Shown here: positions 23,251 to 36,139 of the stretch, piece by piece
Layout: each line of letters begins with the position of its first letter
Position numbering within the stretch: position 1 is the first letter of the stretch
DNA from: an uncultured Geobacter sp.
GTDB taxonomy: Bacteria > Desulfobacterota > Desulfuromonadia > Geobacterales > DSM-12255
Direction of reading: 5' to 3'
DNA length: 64,000 nt
Assembly: GCA_937860145.1 (NCBI GenBank)
Contig: CALMBF010000200.1
Span: forward strand, 1-64,000
The notes under the pieces: generated by a model
Told to the model about the DNA's origin: nothing
The model's database searches: none
What the model saw: the letters and a program-made list of their open reading frames with translations, nothing else
Made by a program: the position numbers and the translations under genes

Positions 23251-24690
23251 ATGTCAATAACTACTGTAGAAGGTATTACCAAGGAATCGACCCAGGCCGC
23301 CATCGACGAGGTCCTGGATATGTACCCCGAGAAGGGGAAAAAGAAGCGGGCACCCCACCTGGCCCCCAACGACCAGGCGTCGGGCAAGGCCTGCGTCAAG
23401 TCCAACAAGAAGACCGTCCCCGGCGTCATGTCTGCCCGGGGGTGCGCCTACGCCGGCGCCAAGGGGGTCGTCTGGGGCCCGATCCGGGACATGGTCCACG
23501 TCTCCCACGGCCCGGTCGGCTGTGGCTGGTACTCCTGGGGCACCCGGCGCAACCTGATGACCGGCCAGCTGGGGGTCGACCAGTTCGGCATGCAGTTCAC
23601 CTCCGACTTCCAGGAGAAGGACATCGTCTACGGCGGCGACAAGAAGCTGAAGACCCTCCTCTCCGAGGCCAAGGAGCTCTTCCCCCTGGCCAAGGGGATC
23701 TCGGTCCTCTCCGAGTGCCCGGTGGGGCTCATCGGCGACGACATCAACGCCGTAGCCAAGGCCACCGCCAAGGAGCTGGACATCCCGATCATCCCCTGCA
23801 ACTGCGAGGGGTTCCGCGGGGTCTCCCAGTCCCTGGGCCACCACATCAGTAACGACACCATCCGTGACTACATCATCGAGACCCGTGAGTTCAGCGAGCC
23901 GATCGGCCCCTACGACATCGCCCTCATCGGCGAGTACAACATCGGCGGCGACGCTTGGTCGACGAAACCCCTCCTGGAGGAGTGCGGCTTCAACGTCAAG
24001 GCGGTCTGGACCGGCGACGGCGAGATGGAGAAGATCGCCGCAACCCACCAGGTAAGGCTGAACGTCATCCACTGCTACCGCTCCATGAACTACATGTGCA
24101 AGGTCATGGAAGAGAAGTACGGTATCCCCTGGATCGAGCTCAACTTCTTCGGCCCGACGAAAATAAAGGAGAGCCTGCGGAAACTGGCCGAGCTGTTCGA
24201 CGACAGCATCAAGGAGAAGGTGGAGGCGGTCATCGCCAAGTACGATCCGGTCTGCCAGGCGATCATCGACGAAGTCAAGCCCCGCCTCGACGGGAAGAAG
24301 GTCATGATCTACGTCGGGGGGCTCCGTCCCCGTCACACCATCGGCGCCTACGAGGACCTGGGGATGGTCTGCGTCGGTTCCGGCTACGAGTTCGCCCACT
24401 CCGACGACTACGACCGGACGACACCGGAGATGCCCGACGCCACGGTGGTATTTGATGATGCGTCCGAGATCGAGCTTGAGCACTTCGCCCATACCATGAA
24501 GCCCGACCTGGTCGCCTCCGGCATCAAGGAGAAGTACATGTTCCAGAAGATGGGGCTGCCGTTCCGCCAGATGCATAGCTGGGACTACTCGGGGCCGTAT
24601 CACGGGTACAAGGGGTTCCCGATCTTCGCCAGGGATATCGACATGGCGATCAATAGCCCGACCTGGAACCTGGTGAAGTCACCCTTTTAG
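23251..24690 (+). CDS. nifD: nitrogenase molybdenum-iron protein alpha chain
   Basis: A 479-residue alpha subunit of the MoFe protein, which holds the FeMo cofactor and half of the P-cluster. P-cluster cysteines are Cys65 (SARGCAYAG), Cys91 ([12 protein letters not shown]) and Cys156 ([11 protein letters not shown]). FeMo-co ligands are Cys275 ([11 protein letters not shown]) and His442 ([12 protein letters not shown]). These identify the Mo form rather than VnfD or AnfD. The ATG at 23251 has a GGAG site; an upstream in-frame start at 23182 falls inside the repeat and is unlikely. Confidence 0.97.
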   Translation: MSITTVEGITKESTQAAIDEVLDMYPEKGKKKRAPHLAPNDQASGKACVKSNKKTVPGVMSARGCAYAGAKGVVWGPIRDMVHVSHGPVGCGWYSWGTRRNLMTGQLGVDQFGMQFTSDFQEKDIVYGGDKKLKTLLSEAKELFPLAKGISVLSECPVGLIGDDINAVAKATAKELDIPIIPCNCEGFRGVSQSLGHHISNDTIRDYIIETREFSEPIGPYDIALIGEYNIGGDAWSTKPLLEECGFNVKAVWTGDGEMEKIAATHQVRLNVIHCYRSMNYMCKVMEEKYGIPWIELNFFGPTKIKESLRKLAELFDDSIKEKVEAVIAKYDPVCQAIIDEVKPRLDGKKVMIYVGGLRPRHTIGAYEDLGMVCVGSGYEFAHSDDYDRTTPEMPDATVVFDDASEIELEHFAHTMKPDLVASGIKEKYMFQKMGLPFRQMHSWDYSGPYHGYKGFPIFARDIDMAINSPTWNLVKSPF

Positions 24691-24692
24691 AC

Positions 24693-24809
24693 GGCTCCGG
24701 CTTTTGGGCCAGCTCGGCGTTTCCTTCGTCATCGCTTGTGCGGCGTAGCGCTGCTACGCCTCCGCGCTCTTCCTCGGAAGCCGCCGATCTGACCTCAAAA
24801 TCCGAGGCC
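24693..24809. repeat. palindromic repeat, family A, copy 3 (nifD-nifK gap)
   Basis: About 117 bases with inverted arms (GGCTCCGGCTTTTG at 24693 and its partner ending 24809) and the core GGCGTAGCGCTGCTACGCC near the middle. It begins two bases after the nifD stop and fills most of the 177-base gap to nifK. Confidence 0.8.
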
Positions 24810-24867
24810 GGTAGGTAATAAAACAGATTGTGGACAGATGAGTCCCAACTGACAAAGGAGAACTATC

Positions 24868-26337
24868 ATGGCTAACAACTTAGGCCTTGCAGTCAAACCG
24901 GTCACCGAAACTCCCGCCGCAGAGATCGAGCGGGTGGCGGCCTGGATCAATACGGAAGAGTACAAGGATCTCAACTTCAAGCGGGAGGCGCTGGTGGTCA
25001 TGCCCCCCCATGCCTGCCAGCCCCTTGGGGCCGAGCTGGTGGCCCACGCCTTCGAGGGGTCGCTCCCCTTTGTCCACGGCTCCCAGGGGTGCGCCTCCTA
25101 CTACCGCTCCACCCTGAACCGCCACTTCCGCGAGCCGGCGCCGGCGGTCTCCGATGCCATGACCGAGGACGGCGCGGTGTTCGGCGGCCAGAACAACCTC
25201 CACGAGGGGCTGGAGAACGCCATCGCCCTCTACAAGCCGAAGATGATCCCGGTCTTCACCTCCTGCATGCCGGAGATCATCGGCGACGATTTGACCGCCT
25301 TCATCAAGAATGCCCGGAACAAGGGGATCGTGCCGGAAGGGATGCCGGTCCCCTACGCCAACACCCCGAGCTTCAACGGCTCCCACGTGCACGGCTACGA
25401 CGCCATGCTGCTATCCATCCTCCAGACCCTCACGGAGGGGAAAAAGATGGAGGGGCGCTGCACCGGCAAGATCAACCTGATCCCCGGCTTCGACGCCAAC
25501 ACCGGCAACTTCCGTGAGTACAAGCGGATCTTTGCCGAGTTCGGCGCACCCCTGACCATCCTGGGAGACATCTCCGACGTGTTCGATTCCCCCTGCGACG
25601 GCACCTACCGGACCTACCCCGGCGGCACCCCCCTGGCGGACGCCGGTGACTCCGTCAACGGCAAGGCGACCCTCAGCATCGGCCCCTTCTCGGCCGCCAA
25701 GACCTTTGCCTGGCTCAAGGATAATTACGCCGGCCGGCACGTGGCCATCCCCATGCCCCTGGGGATCGCCAAGACCGACGAGTTCATCAAGAAGATCGCC
25801 GAGCTCACGGGCAAGCCGGTCCCCGACTCCATCAAGGAGGAGCGGGGGAGGGCGGTGGACGCCATGACCGATTCCCACCAGTACATCCACGGGAAGAAAT
25901 TCGCCCTCTACGGCGATCCCGACCAGCTCATCGGCTACGTCTCCTTCCTCCTGGAGATGGGGGCGGTCCCCTACCATATCCTCTGCAGCAAGGGGAGCAA
26001 GAAGGTGGAGAAGGAGATCCAGGCGCTCCTCGACTCCTCCCCCTACGGCGCCAAGGGGAAGATCTACATGGGCAAGGACCTGTGGCACCTGCGCAGCCTC
26101 CTCATGACCGATCCGGTGGATGCCATCATCGGCGACACCCATGGCAAGTTCATCGCCAGGGATGCCAATATCCCCCTGTTCCGCTACGGCTTCCCGGTCT
26201 TCGACCGGGTCAACAGGCACCGCTACCCGATCATCGGCTACCAGGGGGTGATCAACATGGTGACGGAGATCTGCAACAAGTTCATCGAGATCGTGGATGA
26301 GACGTGCGACGACCGCCACTTCGAGATGATGCGGTAG
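24868..26337 (+). CDS. nifK: nitrogenase molybdenum-iron protein beta chain
   Basis: A 489-residue beta subunit of the MoFe protein. It provides Cys50 (MPPHACQPLG), Cys75 (GSQGCASYYR) and Cys133 (FTSCMPEIIGDD) to the P-cluster. The C-terminal part carries RYGFPVFDRVNRHRYPIIGYQG, typical of NifK. An AAAGGAG site precedes the ATG. Downstream genes nifE, nifN and nifB are not in this window; a repeat and a strong terminator follow, so the transcript probably ends here. Confidence 0.97.
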   Translation: MANNLGLAVKPVTETPAAEIERVAAWINTEEYKDLNFKREALVVMPPHACQPLGAELVAHAFEGSLPFVHGSQGCASYYRSTLNRHFREPAPAVSDAMTEDGAVFGGQNNLHEGLENAIALYKPKMIPVFTSCMPEIIGDDLTAFIKNARNKGIVPEGMPVPYANTPSFNGSHVHGYDAMLLSILQTLTEGKKMEGRCTGKINLIPGFDANTGNFREYKRIFAEFGAPLTILGDISDVFDSPCDGTYRTYPGGTPLADAGDSVNGKATLSIGPFSAAKTFAWLKDNYAGRHVAIPMPLGIAKTDEFIKKIAELTGKPVPDSIKEERGRAVDAMTDSHQYIHGKKFALYGDPDQLIGYVSFLLEMGAVPYHILCSKGSKKVEKEIQALLDSSPYGAKGKIYMGKDLWHLRSLLMTDPVDAIIGDTHGKFIARDANIPLFRYGFPVFDRVNRHRYPIIGYQGVINMVTEICNKFIEIVDETCDDRHFEMMR

Positions 26338-26340
26338 GAG

Positions 26341-26533
26341 GAGCGCGGCTTTTTCGCCTTGGCGGCGTAAGTCTTCGTGGCTGGTTGTGCGGCGTAGCAA
26401 TCCCCCTCTCTATCTCTCCCCCAGGGGAGGAGATTACTCATTGCCCTCTCCCTCCGGGAGAGGGATAGGGTGAGGGTGGCTACGCCTCCGAAATCCTCGG
26501 CTGCCTTGATCTGACACAAAAAATCTCGCTCGC
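26341..26533. repeat. palindromic repeat, family A, copy 4, with nested repeat B
   Basis: The core of this copy is split. GGCGTAGC (26391-26398) and GCTACGCC (26479-26486) are the two core halves, with repeat B between them. The outer arms (GCGCGGCTTTTTCGCC near 26344 and its partner ending about 26533) are still recognisable. It starts three bases after the nifK stop. Confidence 0.75.
26399..26478 (-). repeat. nested repeat B, reverse orientation (after nifK)
   Basis: About 80 bases containing two hairpins: CTCTCCCCCAGGGGAG-like and CCCTCTCCCTCCGGGAGAGGG, ending in GGGTGAGGG. Read on the minus strand it matches the copies at 30873 and 34721 but is diverged in the middle. It lies inside the family A core. 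Confidence 0.75.
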
Positions 26534-26548
26534 AAATTGTCAAAAAAA

Positions 26549-26583
26549 GCGGGACACCCAGTAACTTGGTGTCCCGCTTTTTC
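26549..26583. terminator. bidirectional intrinsic terminator after nifK
   Basis: GCGGGACACC and GGTGTCCCGC form a perfect 10-bp stem with a nine-base loop. An A-run lies before it and TTTTT after it, so it works for nifK on plus and for the convergent membrane protein gene on minus. Confidence 0.9.
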
Positions 26584-26608
26584 TGTAAAGGGAAGTTTCG
26601 ATAGGTGT

Positions 26609-27547
26609 TCAGAACATCATCAGGTGCAGCACGCCGCGGATCAGGATGCCGGCCACCACGCCGGCAAGGGCCGGCCTGATGACGGAGGCGCAGCGGTTGC
26701 CGGCGGAGACCAGGACGGCGACGCCCACGATGTCGCAGGGGTTGGTGATGAAGCCGGCCATCCGGTTGAGCTCCTGGACCGTGACGGCCCCCTCCTTCAG
26801 GAGGTTGAGGGTGACCCCCATCATGGCGGTGCCGCCGGCCAGGTACTTGGTGGCCAGGGGGAGGACGGCGGCGGAGGGGAAGCCGATGAGGCGAAAGAGG
26901 GGGGTGATGAGGGTTTCCAGCAGGGCGATGGCGCCGGTGGCCTTGAGGATGTTCACCAGGAAGATCGCCAGGATGAGGATCGGGATCGTGCCGATGATGA
27001 CCTGGATCGCCTCCTGGCCGCCGGTGATCATGAGGTTGAGGATGGTGGACCGTTTGCCGTCCGCCGCGGTCGGGACCTCACCCGACTCGGGGGGGTGGGT
27101 GTCGTCGGCGGAGCGGGCGAAGACGTAGAAGGTGAGGGCGGCCGCCGCCAGGCCGCCGACCACGGAGGTCAGCATGATGGCCCCCAGGTCCAGCCCCACG
27201 GCCACCATGGGGAAGACCACGTTGGCCTGGGAGAGGGTGAGGATCATGGCCAGGGTGGCGGCGATCTGGCGCCGGGAGGTGCCGTCCCTCTCCATGATGG
27301 CCAGGGTGGCCAGGGGTGCGGCGAAGCTGACCAGCAGCATCTGTACGATGGCAAAGGCGCCGGCGCCGGGGATGCCGAAGAGCCTGAGGACCGGCCGGAG
27401 GAGGCGGGCTACCAGGGCGAGGACCCCCCGGGCCTCCAGCACCTTCATGATTGCCATCATGATCACCAGTACCGGCAGGAGCACGTAGAGGGCCAGGTCA
27501 AGTCCTGCCTTGCCCGACGAGAGCATTATCTTGATCACGTCTTCCAT
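26609..27547 (-). CDS. nucleoside-recognition (Gate) domain membrane protein
   Basis: A 312-residue membrane protein with two copies of the nucleoside recognition/Gate domain, as in spore maturation proteins SpmA/SpmB and the pore part of nucleoside transporters. The first half has SFAAPLATLAIMERDGTSRRQ and the second YLAGGTAMMGVTLNLLKEG. About eight hydrophobic segments are visible. The substrate is not known for this branch. It is the last gene of a mutM-cupin-membrane protein group, three bases after the cupin. Confidence 0.8.
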   Translation of the reverse strand: MEDVIKIMLSSGKAGLDLALYVLLPVLVIMMAIMKVLEARGVLALVARLLRPVLRLFGIPGAGAFAIVQMLLVSFAAPLATLAIMERDGTSRRQIAATLAMILTLSQANVVFPMVAVGLDLGAIMLTSVVGGLAAAALTFYVFARSADDTHPPESGEVPTAADGKRSTILNLMITGGQEAIQVIIGTIPILILAIFLVNILKATGAIALLETLITPLFRLIGFPSAAVLPLATKYLAGGTAMMGVTLNLLKEGAVTVQELNRMAGFITNPCDIVGVAVLVSAGNRCASVIRPALAGVVAGILIRGVLHLMMF

Positions 27548-27550
27548 CGG

Positions 27551-27886
27551 TCATCGCTCCGGTTTCATTGTCTCGGTGTCATTGCCGGCATCTGGCACCC
27601 TGCGAAAATCGTAATGCCCCACCCCCTGCACCAGCAGGTACTCGGCCATTCCGGGGGTGAGGTTCATCACCCGGTGCATCCGTCCCACCGGGACCTCGGT
27701 CCGCTCCCCGGGGAGGAGGGTGACGGAGGTCTCCGGCTGCCGGGTCTCCACGACGACGGTACCGCTCAGGCCGACGAAGAAGTCGGTCACTTCCGTGTGG
27801 AGGTGCCACTCCGTGGCGGCGCCTCCGGCCAGTTCCATGATCCGCACGGAAACGGTGTCGGTTCTGATGATCTCCCGGTTGGCCAT
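27551..27886 (-). CDS. cupin domain protein
   Basis: A 111-residue single cupin. Motif 1 is TEWHLHTEVTDFFVGLSGTVVVE, with the His-x-His and acidic ligand, and motif 2 is GRMHRVMNLT. It may bind a metal or a small ligand. It lies between mutM and the Gate-domain gene with gaps of 19 and 3 bases, so they are probably co-transcribed. No function can be assigned from sequence. Confidence 0.8.
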   Translation of the reverse strand: MANREIIRTDTVSVRIMELAGGAATEWHLHTEVTDFFVGLSGTVVVETRQPETSVTLLPGERTEVPVGRMHRVMNLTPGMAEYLLVQGVGHYDFRRVPDAGNDTETMKPER

Positions 27887-27905
27887 AGGTGCTCTCTCCC
27901 CTCAC

Positions 27906-28709
27906 TCACTCCTGGCAGCGGGGGCAGAAGACCGTGCTCCGGTTTCCCAGGCGGATTTCTTCCAGTGTCCCGCCGCAGCGGGTACAGTCCCCTTTCCCCC
28001 GTCCGTACACGGCGAACTCCAGGGGGTGGTAGGCGACCGAATCCTCCGCCACCCGGTAGGTGCTCCCCTGCCGTAGGGAGTCCTCCAGGACGGCGCGGAC
28101 GGTGTGGGCCAGGCGGCCGCACTCATGCAGGGTGAGGGTGGCTGCGGGGCGGTCGGGACGGATGGCGGCGCGGAACAGCGCCTCGTTGGCGTAGATGTTG
28201 CCGACCCCGGCAACGGTGGCCGAATCCATGAGGAGCTGTTTCACCGCGACCCGGCGCGACCTGCTCACGTGGAAGAGATAGTCGCCGTCGAAGGCGGCGG
28301 TCAGCGGTTCGGGACCGATGCCGGCCAGGAGCGGATGGGCCAGGGGGTCGTCGGGGGTCCAGGCCACGATGCCGAATTTCCGGGGGTCGTGGAAGCGGAG
28401 CACCGAGCCATCGTCGAACACGAGGTCGAGATGGTCGTGTTTGCCCGGAGGGGAGGGTGGGGACAGGAATCTGAGAAAGCCGGTCATCCCCAGGTGAACG
28501 ATCAGCCACCCCGTTTCGCAGTCGAAGAGCAGGTACTTGCCCCGCCTCGCCACACCGCGGATTATCCGCCCGGGGAGGATCGTTGCCAGTTCTCCGGGGA
28601 TCGGGAGGCGGAGCTTCGGGGCGCGGGTCACCACCTCCGCGACCCGTCTGCCCGCCAGTTCCTGCTCCAGCCTTCGTTTCGTCAGTTCCACCTCGGGGAG
28701 TTCGGGCAC
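27906..28709 (-). CDS. mutM: formamidopyrimidine-DNA glycosylase
   Basis: A 267-residue base-excision repair enzyme that removes 8-oxoguanine and ring-opened purines. The start is a GTG at 28709, because the mature protein must begin P-E-L-P-E-V-E, with Pro2 as the catalytic nucleophile and Glu3 beside it; AGGAGG precedes it. The H2TH region is in the middle (VAGVGNIYANEALFRA), and the C-terminal zinc finger has all four cysteines (CTRCGG...FCPRC). A longer ATG frame to 28805 would bury Pro2 and be inactive. Confidence 0.95.
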   Translation of the reverse strand: MPELPEVELTKRRLEQELAGRRVAEVVTRAPKLRLPIPGELATILPGRIIRGVARRGKYLLFDCETGWLIVHLGMTGFLRFLSPPSPPGKHDHLDLVFDDGSVLRFHDPRKFGIVAWTPDDPLAHPLLAGIGPEPLTAAFDGDYLFHVSRSRRVAVKQLLMDSATVAGVGNIYANEALFRAAIRPDRPAATLTLHECGRLAHTVRAVLEDSLRQGSTYRVAEDSVAYHPLEFAVYGRGKGDCTRCGGTLEEIRLGNRSTVFCPRCQE

Positions 28710-28964
28710 AAGCACCTCCTGGGCTGCCGCCACCTGCGTGCGCCTCGTCGGCTCACCCCTGCTCCAGGGGGACGGTCGGCAGCGTTGCCTCGGTTGTACC
28801 GTCACCCTGCGGCTCTGTCAAGCCAAACGGGGTGGCGGGGCACGGTGGAATAATATCGTTTGACAGTGGCGCCCCCCATTACCTATAACCCTCAGAGGGT
28901 ACCTTCCCCGCGGGGCGGAGGGGGAGGGGTGCCGGACATCACGAGCGGATGGCAGGGGTGAGAG

Positions 28965-30806
28965 ATGGGATACCGGAACCTTCAGGAGTGCGTGGCCGAC
29001 CTGGAACAGCGGGGGATGCTGAAGCGGATCGATACGTCGGTCGACCCAAACCTTGAGATGGGGTGCATCCAGCGGCGGGTCTACGAGGCGGGCGGGCCGG
29101 CGCTCCTCTTCACCAACCCCGCGGGGTGCTCCTTCCCCATGCTGGGCAACCTGTTCGGCACCCTGGAGCGGACCCGTTTCCTCTTCCGCGACACCCTGGG
29201 TAGGATCGAGAAGCTGGTGAGCCTCAAGATCAACCCGGCGGCGGCCCTGGGGGACCCTTTTGCCTATGCCGCCACCCTGCCGGCGGCCCTGAGCCTCCTC
29301 CCCCGGAAGGTTGCGGATGGCCCGGTCCTGCGGAACCGGACCACCCTCGACAAGCTCCCCCGGCTCAAGTCCTGGCCCCTGGACGGCGGCCCGTTCATAA
29401 CCCTCCCCCAGGTTTACTCGGAGAGCGCCGCGGCCCCCGGCTTTCGCCACTCCAACCTGGGGATGTACCGGGTGCAGCTCGCCGGCAACCGCTACGAGGC
29501 GAACCGGGAGGTGGGGGTCCACTACCAGATCCACCGGGGGATCGGGGTGCACCACAGTGAGGCGATCGAGAAGGGAGTCCCGTTCCGGGTGAGCATCTTC
29601 GTCGGCGGCCCGCCGTCCCTTACCGTGGCGGCGGTCATGCCCCTCCCCGAAGGGCTCCCCGAGCTCTCCTTCGCCGGCCTCCTGGGGGGGCACCGCCTCC
29701 CCATGGTCTGCCGGCCGGGCCGGCTCCCCATGCCGGCGGAGGCGGACTTCTGCATCACCGGGACCATCGATCCCCATAAGACCCTCCCCGAGGGGCCCTT
29801 CGGCGACCACCTGGGGTACTACAGCCTGGCCCACGACTTTCCGGTGCTCCGGGTGGAGGAGGTCTTCCACCGGGACGGCGCCATCTGGCCCTTCACAACC
29901 GTCGGCCGCCCCCCCCAGGAGGACACTTCCTTCGGCACCTTCATCCACGAGCTGACCGGTGAGCTGATCCCCACGGTCCTCCCCGGGATCAGGGGGGTTC
30001 ACGCCGTGGATGCCGCCGGGGTCCATCCGCTTCTCCTGGCCATCGGCAGCGAACGCTACGTCCCCTACGCCGAGCGGAGGGAGCCGATGGAACTCCTCAC
30101 CCAGGCGAGCGCCATCCTCGGCCAGGGGCAGCTCTCCCTGGCCAAGTACCTCTTCATCGCCCCCCACGAGGACGGTCCCCCGGATATCCACCACGTGGAC
30201 GAGTTCCTCCGCTTCGTGCTGGAGCGTGCCGACTGGCGCACCGACCTCCACTTCCAGACCGCCACCACCATCGACACCCTGGACTACTCGGGGAGTGCCC
30301 TGAACAAGGGGTCCAAGCTAGTGGTGGCCGTGGCCGGCCCACGGCGACGTTCCCTGGTCACGGAGCTCCCCCCTGGCCTGCGCCTGCCGGACGGTTTTTC
30401 CGCTCCCCGCATCTGTCTCCCCGGGGTGGTGGCGGTTGCCGGCCCCCCCAGCACGAGCGGCCGCAACGCCGCCGATCCGGTAATGGAGTCGTTCTGCCGG
30501 GCTCTGGAGGATGGAGGAGGGCTGCCGGCGGGATTGCCGCTCCTCGTGGTGGTGGACGACAGCGACTTCACCTCCCGCACCCTGAACAACTTCCTCTGGA
30601 CCGTCTTCACCCGCTCCAACCCGGCCCCGGACATCTACGGGGTCGATTCATTCACCCACTGCAAGCACTGGGGGTGCCGGGGGACCCTGGTGATCGACGC
30701 CCGGGTAAAGCCTCACCACGCGCCCCCCCTGGAGGAGGACCCGTCGGTGGTGGCCCGGGTGGAGGCGTTGGCAGCCCCCGGCGGGCCGCTCCACGGCCTT
30801 TACTAG
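28965..30806 (+). CDS. UbiD-family prenyl-FMN-dependent decarboxylase
   Basis: A 613-residue member of the UbiD family, which uses prenylated FMN to add or remove carboxyl groups on aromatic and unsaturated acids. The conserved middle has REVGVHYQIHRGIGVHH, AEADFCITG and the segment EGPFGDHLGYYS with active-site acids. It is longer than E. coli UbiD (about 490 residues) because of a C-terminal extension, as in other deltaproteobacterial members. The partner UbiX is not in the window. A menaquinone/ubiquinone or aromatic-degradation role cannot be chosen from sequence. Confidence 0.88.
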   Translation: MGYRNLQECVADLEQRGMLKRIDTSVDPNLEMGCIQRRVYEAGGPALLFTNPAGCSFPMLGNLFGTLERTRFLFRDTLGRIEKLVSLKINPAAALGDPFAYAATLPAALSLLPRKVADGPVLRNRTTLDKLPRLKSWPLDGGPFITLPQVYSESAAAPGFRHSNLGMYRVQLAGNRYEANREVGVHYQIHRGIGVHHSEAIEKGVPFRVSIFVGGPPSLTVAAVMPLPEGLPELSFAGLLGGHRLPMVCRPGRLPMPAEADFCITGTIDPHKTLPEGPFGDHLGYYSLAHDFPVLRVEEVFHRDGAIWPFTTVGRPPQEDTSFGTFIHELTGELIPTVLPGIRGVHAVDAAGVHPLLLAIGSERYVPYAERREPMELLTQASAILGQGQLSLAKYLFIAPHEDGPPDIHHVDEFLRFVLERADWRTDLHFQTATTIDTLDYSGSALNKGSKLVVAVAGPRRRSLVTELPPGLRLPDGFSAPRICLPGVVAVAGPPSTSGRNAADPVMESFCRALEDGGGLPAGLPLLVVVDDSDFTSRTLNNFLWTVFTRSNPAPDIYGVDSFTHCKHWGCRGTLVIDARVKPHHAPPLEEDPSVVARVEALAAPGGPLHGLY

Positions 30807-30810
30807 GAGG

Positions 30811-31001
30811 TTGTTGAAAAACGGCCATCTCGCCGCCGTCCTCGAAAGCCGCCGTGTGCGGCGTAGCGCTGCAACCCTCACCCAATCCCTCTCCCAGAGG
30901 GAGAGGGCAAGGCATGCTCTCCCCCTCTGGGGGAGAGATAGAGAGAGGGCTGGCCTCCGTGGGGCTTTCTGCGGGTGCGACGATCTGACCGTTTTTGAAC
31001 A
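30811..31001. repeat. palindromic repeat, family A, copy 5, with nested repeat B
   Basis: Starts five bases after the UbiD-family stop. The arm TTGTTGAAAAACGGCC at the left matches, inverted, GACCGTTTTTGAACA at the right. The core GGCGTAGCGCTGC is interrupted by repeat B at 30873. The rest of the 367-base gap up to dnaE (31002-31173) holds a GGCGGCGTCCGGCGCCGCCCGC-like stretch and no gene. Confidence 0.8.
30873..30953 (+). repeat. nested repeat B (after the UbiD-family gene)
   Basis: 81 bases with two perfect hairpins, CCCTCTCCC-AGA-GGGAGAGGG and CTCTCCCCC-TCT-GGGGGAGAG, bounded by CCCTCACCC and GAGAGAGGG. It is identical base for base to the copy at 34721-34801. Confidence 0.85.
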
Positions 31002-31173
31002 CCCAGAGTTTTCGGTCGGGAGGAGCACCGGCTGCCGCCGTTGACATTCTTTTCCGCTTCGTGTCATAATAACTAAATTATTTTAGCCTGGCTAAAAGCG
31101 GGCGGCGTCCGGCGCCGCCCGCTTCCTCCCTCGAAACCCCATGCCCGGTCAGACCCAGGAGCCCGTTGTCCCC

Positions 31174-34632
<3,459 letters not shown>

Positions 34633-34633
34633 A

Positions 34634-34850
34634 CGGTTGCTGAAAACGAAGTTTCAGCGCAGCTAAAAACAGCCATCTCGCCACCGTCCTCGAAAGCCGC
34701 CTTGTGCGACGTAGCGCTGCAACCCTCACCCAATCCCTCTCCCAGAGGGAGAGGGCAAGGCATGCTCTCCCCCTCTGGGGGAGAGATAGAGAGAGGGCTG
34801 GCCTCCGCGGGGCTTTCTGCGGGTGTGACGATCTGACTATTTTTGAGCAA
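34634..34850. repeat. palindromic repeat, family A, copy 6, with nested repeat B
   Basis: Begins just after the dnaE stop. A short hairpin GCTGAAAACGAAGTTTCAGC sits at the left end, then the family A half from about 34661 closely matches copy 5. Repeat B interrupts the core at 34721. The right arm ends near 34850. The 100 bases from there to accA show no gene. Confidence 0.75.
34721..34801 (+). repeat. nested repeat B (dnaE-accA gap)
   Basis: 81 bases identical to the copy at 30873-30953, in the same orientation and at the same point of the family A core. The identity over the whole length points to recent duplication or gene conversion. Confidence 0.85.
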
Positions 34851-34953
34851 CCTGAGCTTTTCGATAATTGAAACTTCTTTGCGGCCTTTGCGACTTAGCG
34901 GTGAACGGTTCGCATTTAAATATGAACGTACCGACAGTAAGGAGAAATAGATA

Positions 34954-35907
34954 ATGGCCAACCAAGTATATATGGAGTTCGAAAAACCGCTCATGGAGCT
35001 GGAGAAGAAGATCGAGGAGCTGGGGGAACTGTCCAAGGAGATGGACCTGACCAAGGAGATCGCCAAGCTGGAGAAGAGGGCCGAGGAGATGCGCGGCGAG
35101 ATCTTCAGCAACCTCTCCCGCTGGCAGACCGCCCAGATCGCCCGCCACATCAACCGTCCGTTCACCCTGGACTACCTGAACCTGGTCTTCACCGAGTTCA
35201 CCGAGCTCCACGGCGACCGCCTGTTCGGTGACGACCACGCCATCGTCGGCGGCCTGGCCCGCCTGGACGGGGAGCCTGTCATGGTGGTCGGCCACCAGAA
35301 GGGGCGGGACACCAAGGAGAAGGTCTTCCGCAACTTCGGCATGCCCAACCCGGAGGGGTACCGCAAGGCGTTGCGCCTGATGCAGATGGCCGAGCAGTTC
35401 AAGCTTCCGATCATCACCTTCGTCGACACCCCGGGCGCGTTCCCCGGCATCGGCGCCGAGGAGCGGGGACAGGCCGAAGCCATCGCCAGGAACCTGCGGG
35501 AGATGGCCTGCCTCACCGTGCCGATCATCGTCGTCATCACCGGCGAAGGGGGGTCGGGGGGAGCCCTGGCCATCGCCGTGGGGGACCGGGTGCTGATGCT
35601 TGAGCACTCCGTCTACGCCGTCATCTCCCCGGAAGGGTGCGCCGCCATCCTCTGGTCCGACGGCACCAAGGGTGCCCAGGCCGCCGAGGCCCTGAAGCTG
35701 ACCGCCAAGGACATCAAGGAGCTGGACGTCATCGACGAGATCATCAAGGAGCCCCTCGGCGGGGCACACCGGGACCACGAGGCCATTGCCAGGACTCTCC
35801 ACGAGGCCCTCTCCCGCAACCTGGCCGAGCTCAAGGGGAAATCCGGTGAGCAGCTGGTGGAGGAGCGCTACCAGAAGTTCCGGAAGATGAGCCGGTTCGT
35901 GGAGTAG
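34954..35907 (+). CDS. accA: acetyl-CoA carboxylase carboxyltransferase subunit alpha
   Basis: A 317-residue subunit of the enzyme that makes malonyl-CoA for fatty acid synthesis; with AccD it moves CO2 from biotin to acetyl-CoA. The N-terminal helical arm is typical ([16 protein letters not shown]), and the core has [23 protein letters not shown] and [13 protein letters not shown]. Length is within two residues of the E. coli protein. An AAGGAG site precedes the start. A strong terminator follows at 35951. birA, which attaches biotin to the carrier protein of this complex, is 8 kb away. Confidence 0.97.
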   Translation: MANQVYMEFEKPLMELEKKIEELGELSKEMDLTKEIAKLEKRAEEMRGEIFSNLSRWQTAQIARHINRPFTLDYLNLVFTEFTELHGDRLFGDDHAIVGGLARLDGEPVMVVGHQKGRDTKEKVFRNFGMPNPEGYRKALRLMQMAEQFKLPIITFVDTPGAFPGIGAEERGQAEAIARNLREMACLTVPIIVVITGEGGSGGALAIAVGDRVLMLEHSVYAVISPEGCAAILWSDGTKGAQAAEALKLTAKDIKELDVIDEIIKEPLGGAHRDHEAIARTLHEALSRNLAELKGKSGEQLVEERYQKFRKMSRFVE

Positions 35908-35950
35908 GGGGAACTTCCATAACCCTGCCGAACCACCTGGAAACGTTGTC

Positions 35951-35985
35951 AAGGCGCATCAGCTGAAAGCTGGGCGCCTTTTTTA
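35951..35985 (+). terminator. intrinsic terminator after accA
   Basis: AAGGCGC (35951-35957) pairs with GCGCCTT (35974-35980), with an inner AGCT/AGCT step, and a TTTT run continues the T-tract. It lies about 45 bases after the accA stop. Confidence 0.85.
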
Positions 35986-36139
35986 TTGCCCGGCGCCACT
36001 GGCCTGCGAGCCGGGCTAAATAAACGGGCCCCCTTGTAAATGGGGCAGAGAGGGGTAAACTAGGTTTAATGATGTGTTTGTATGGTTGAGGTGATTGCCC
36101 CTTCCGCGTCGTCGGAAGGGATCGGTAAAGGGGGCGCCC

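Noticed and set aside
26537-28135. A 532-codon open frame on the plus strand
   Set aside because: It covers three well-supported minus-strand genes and encodes a Gly/Asp/His-rich product without motifs.
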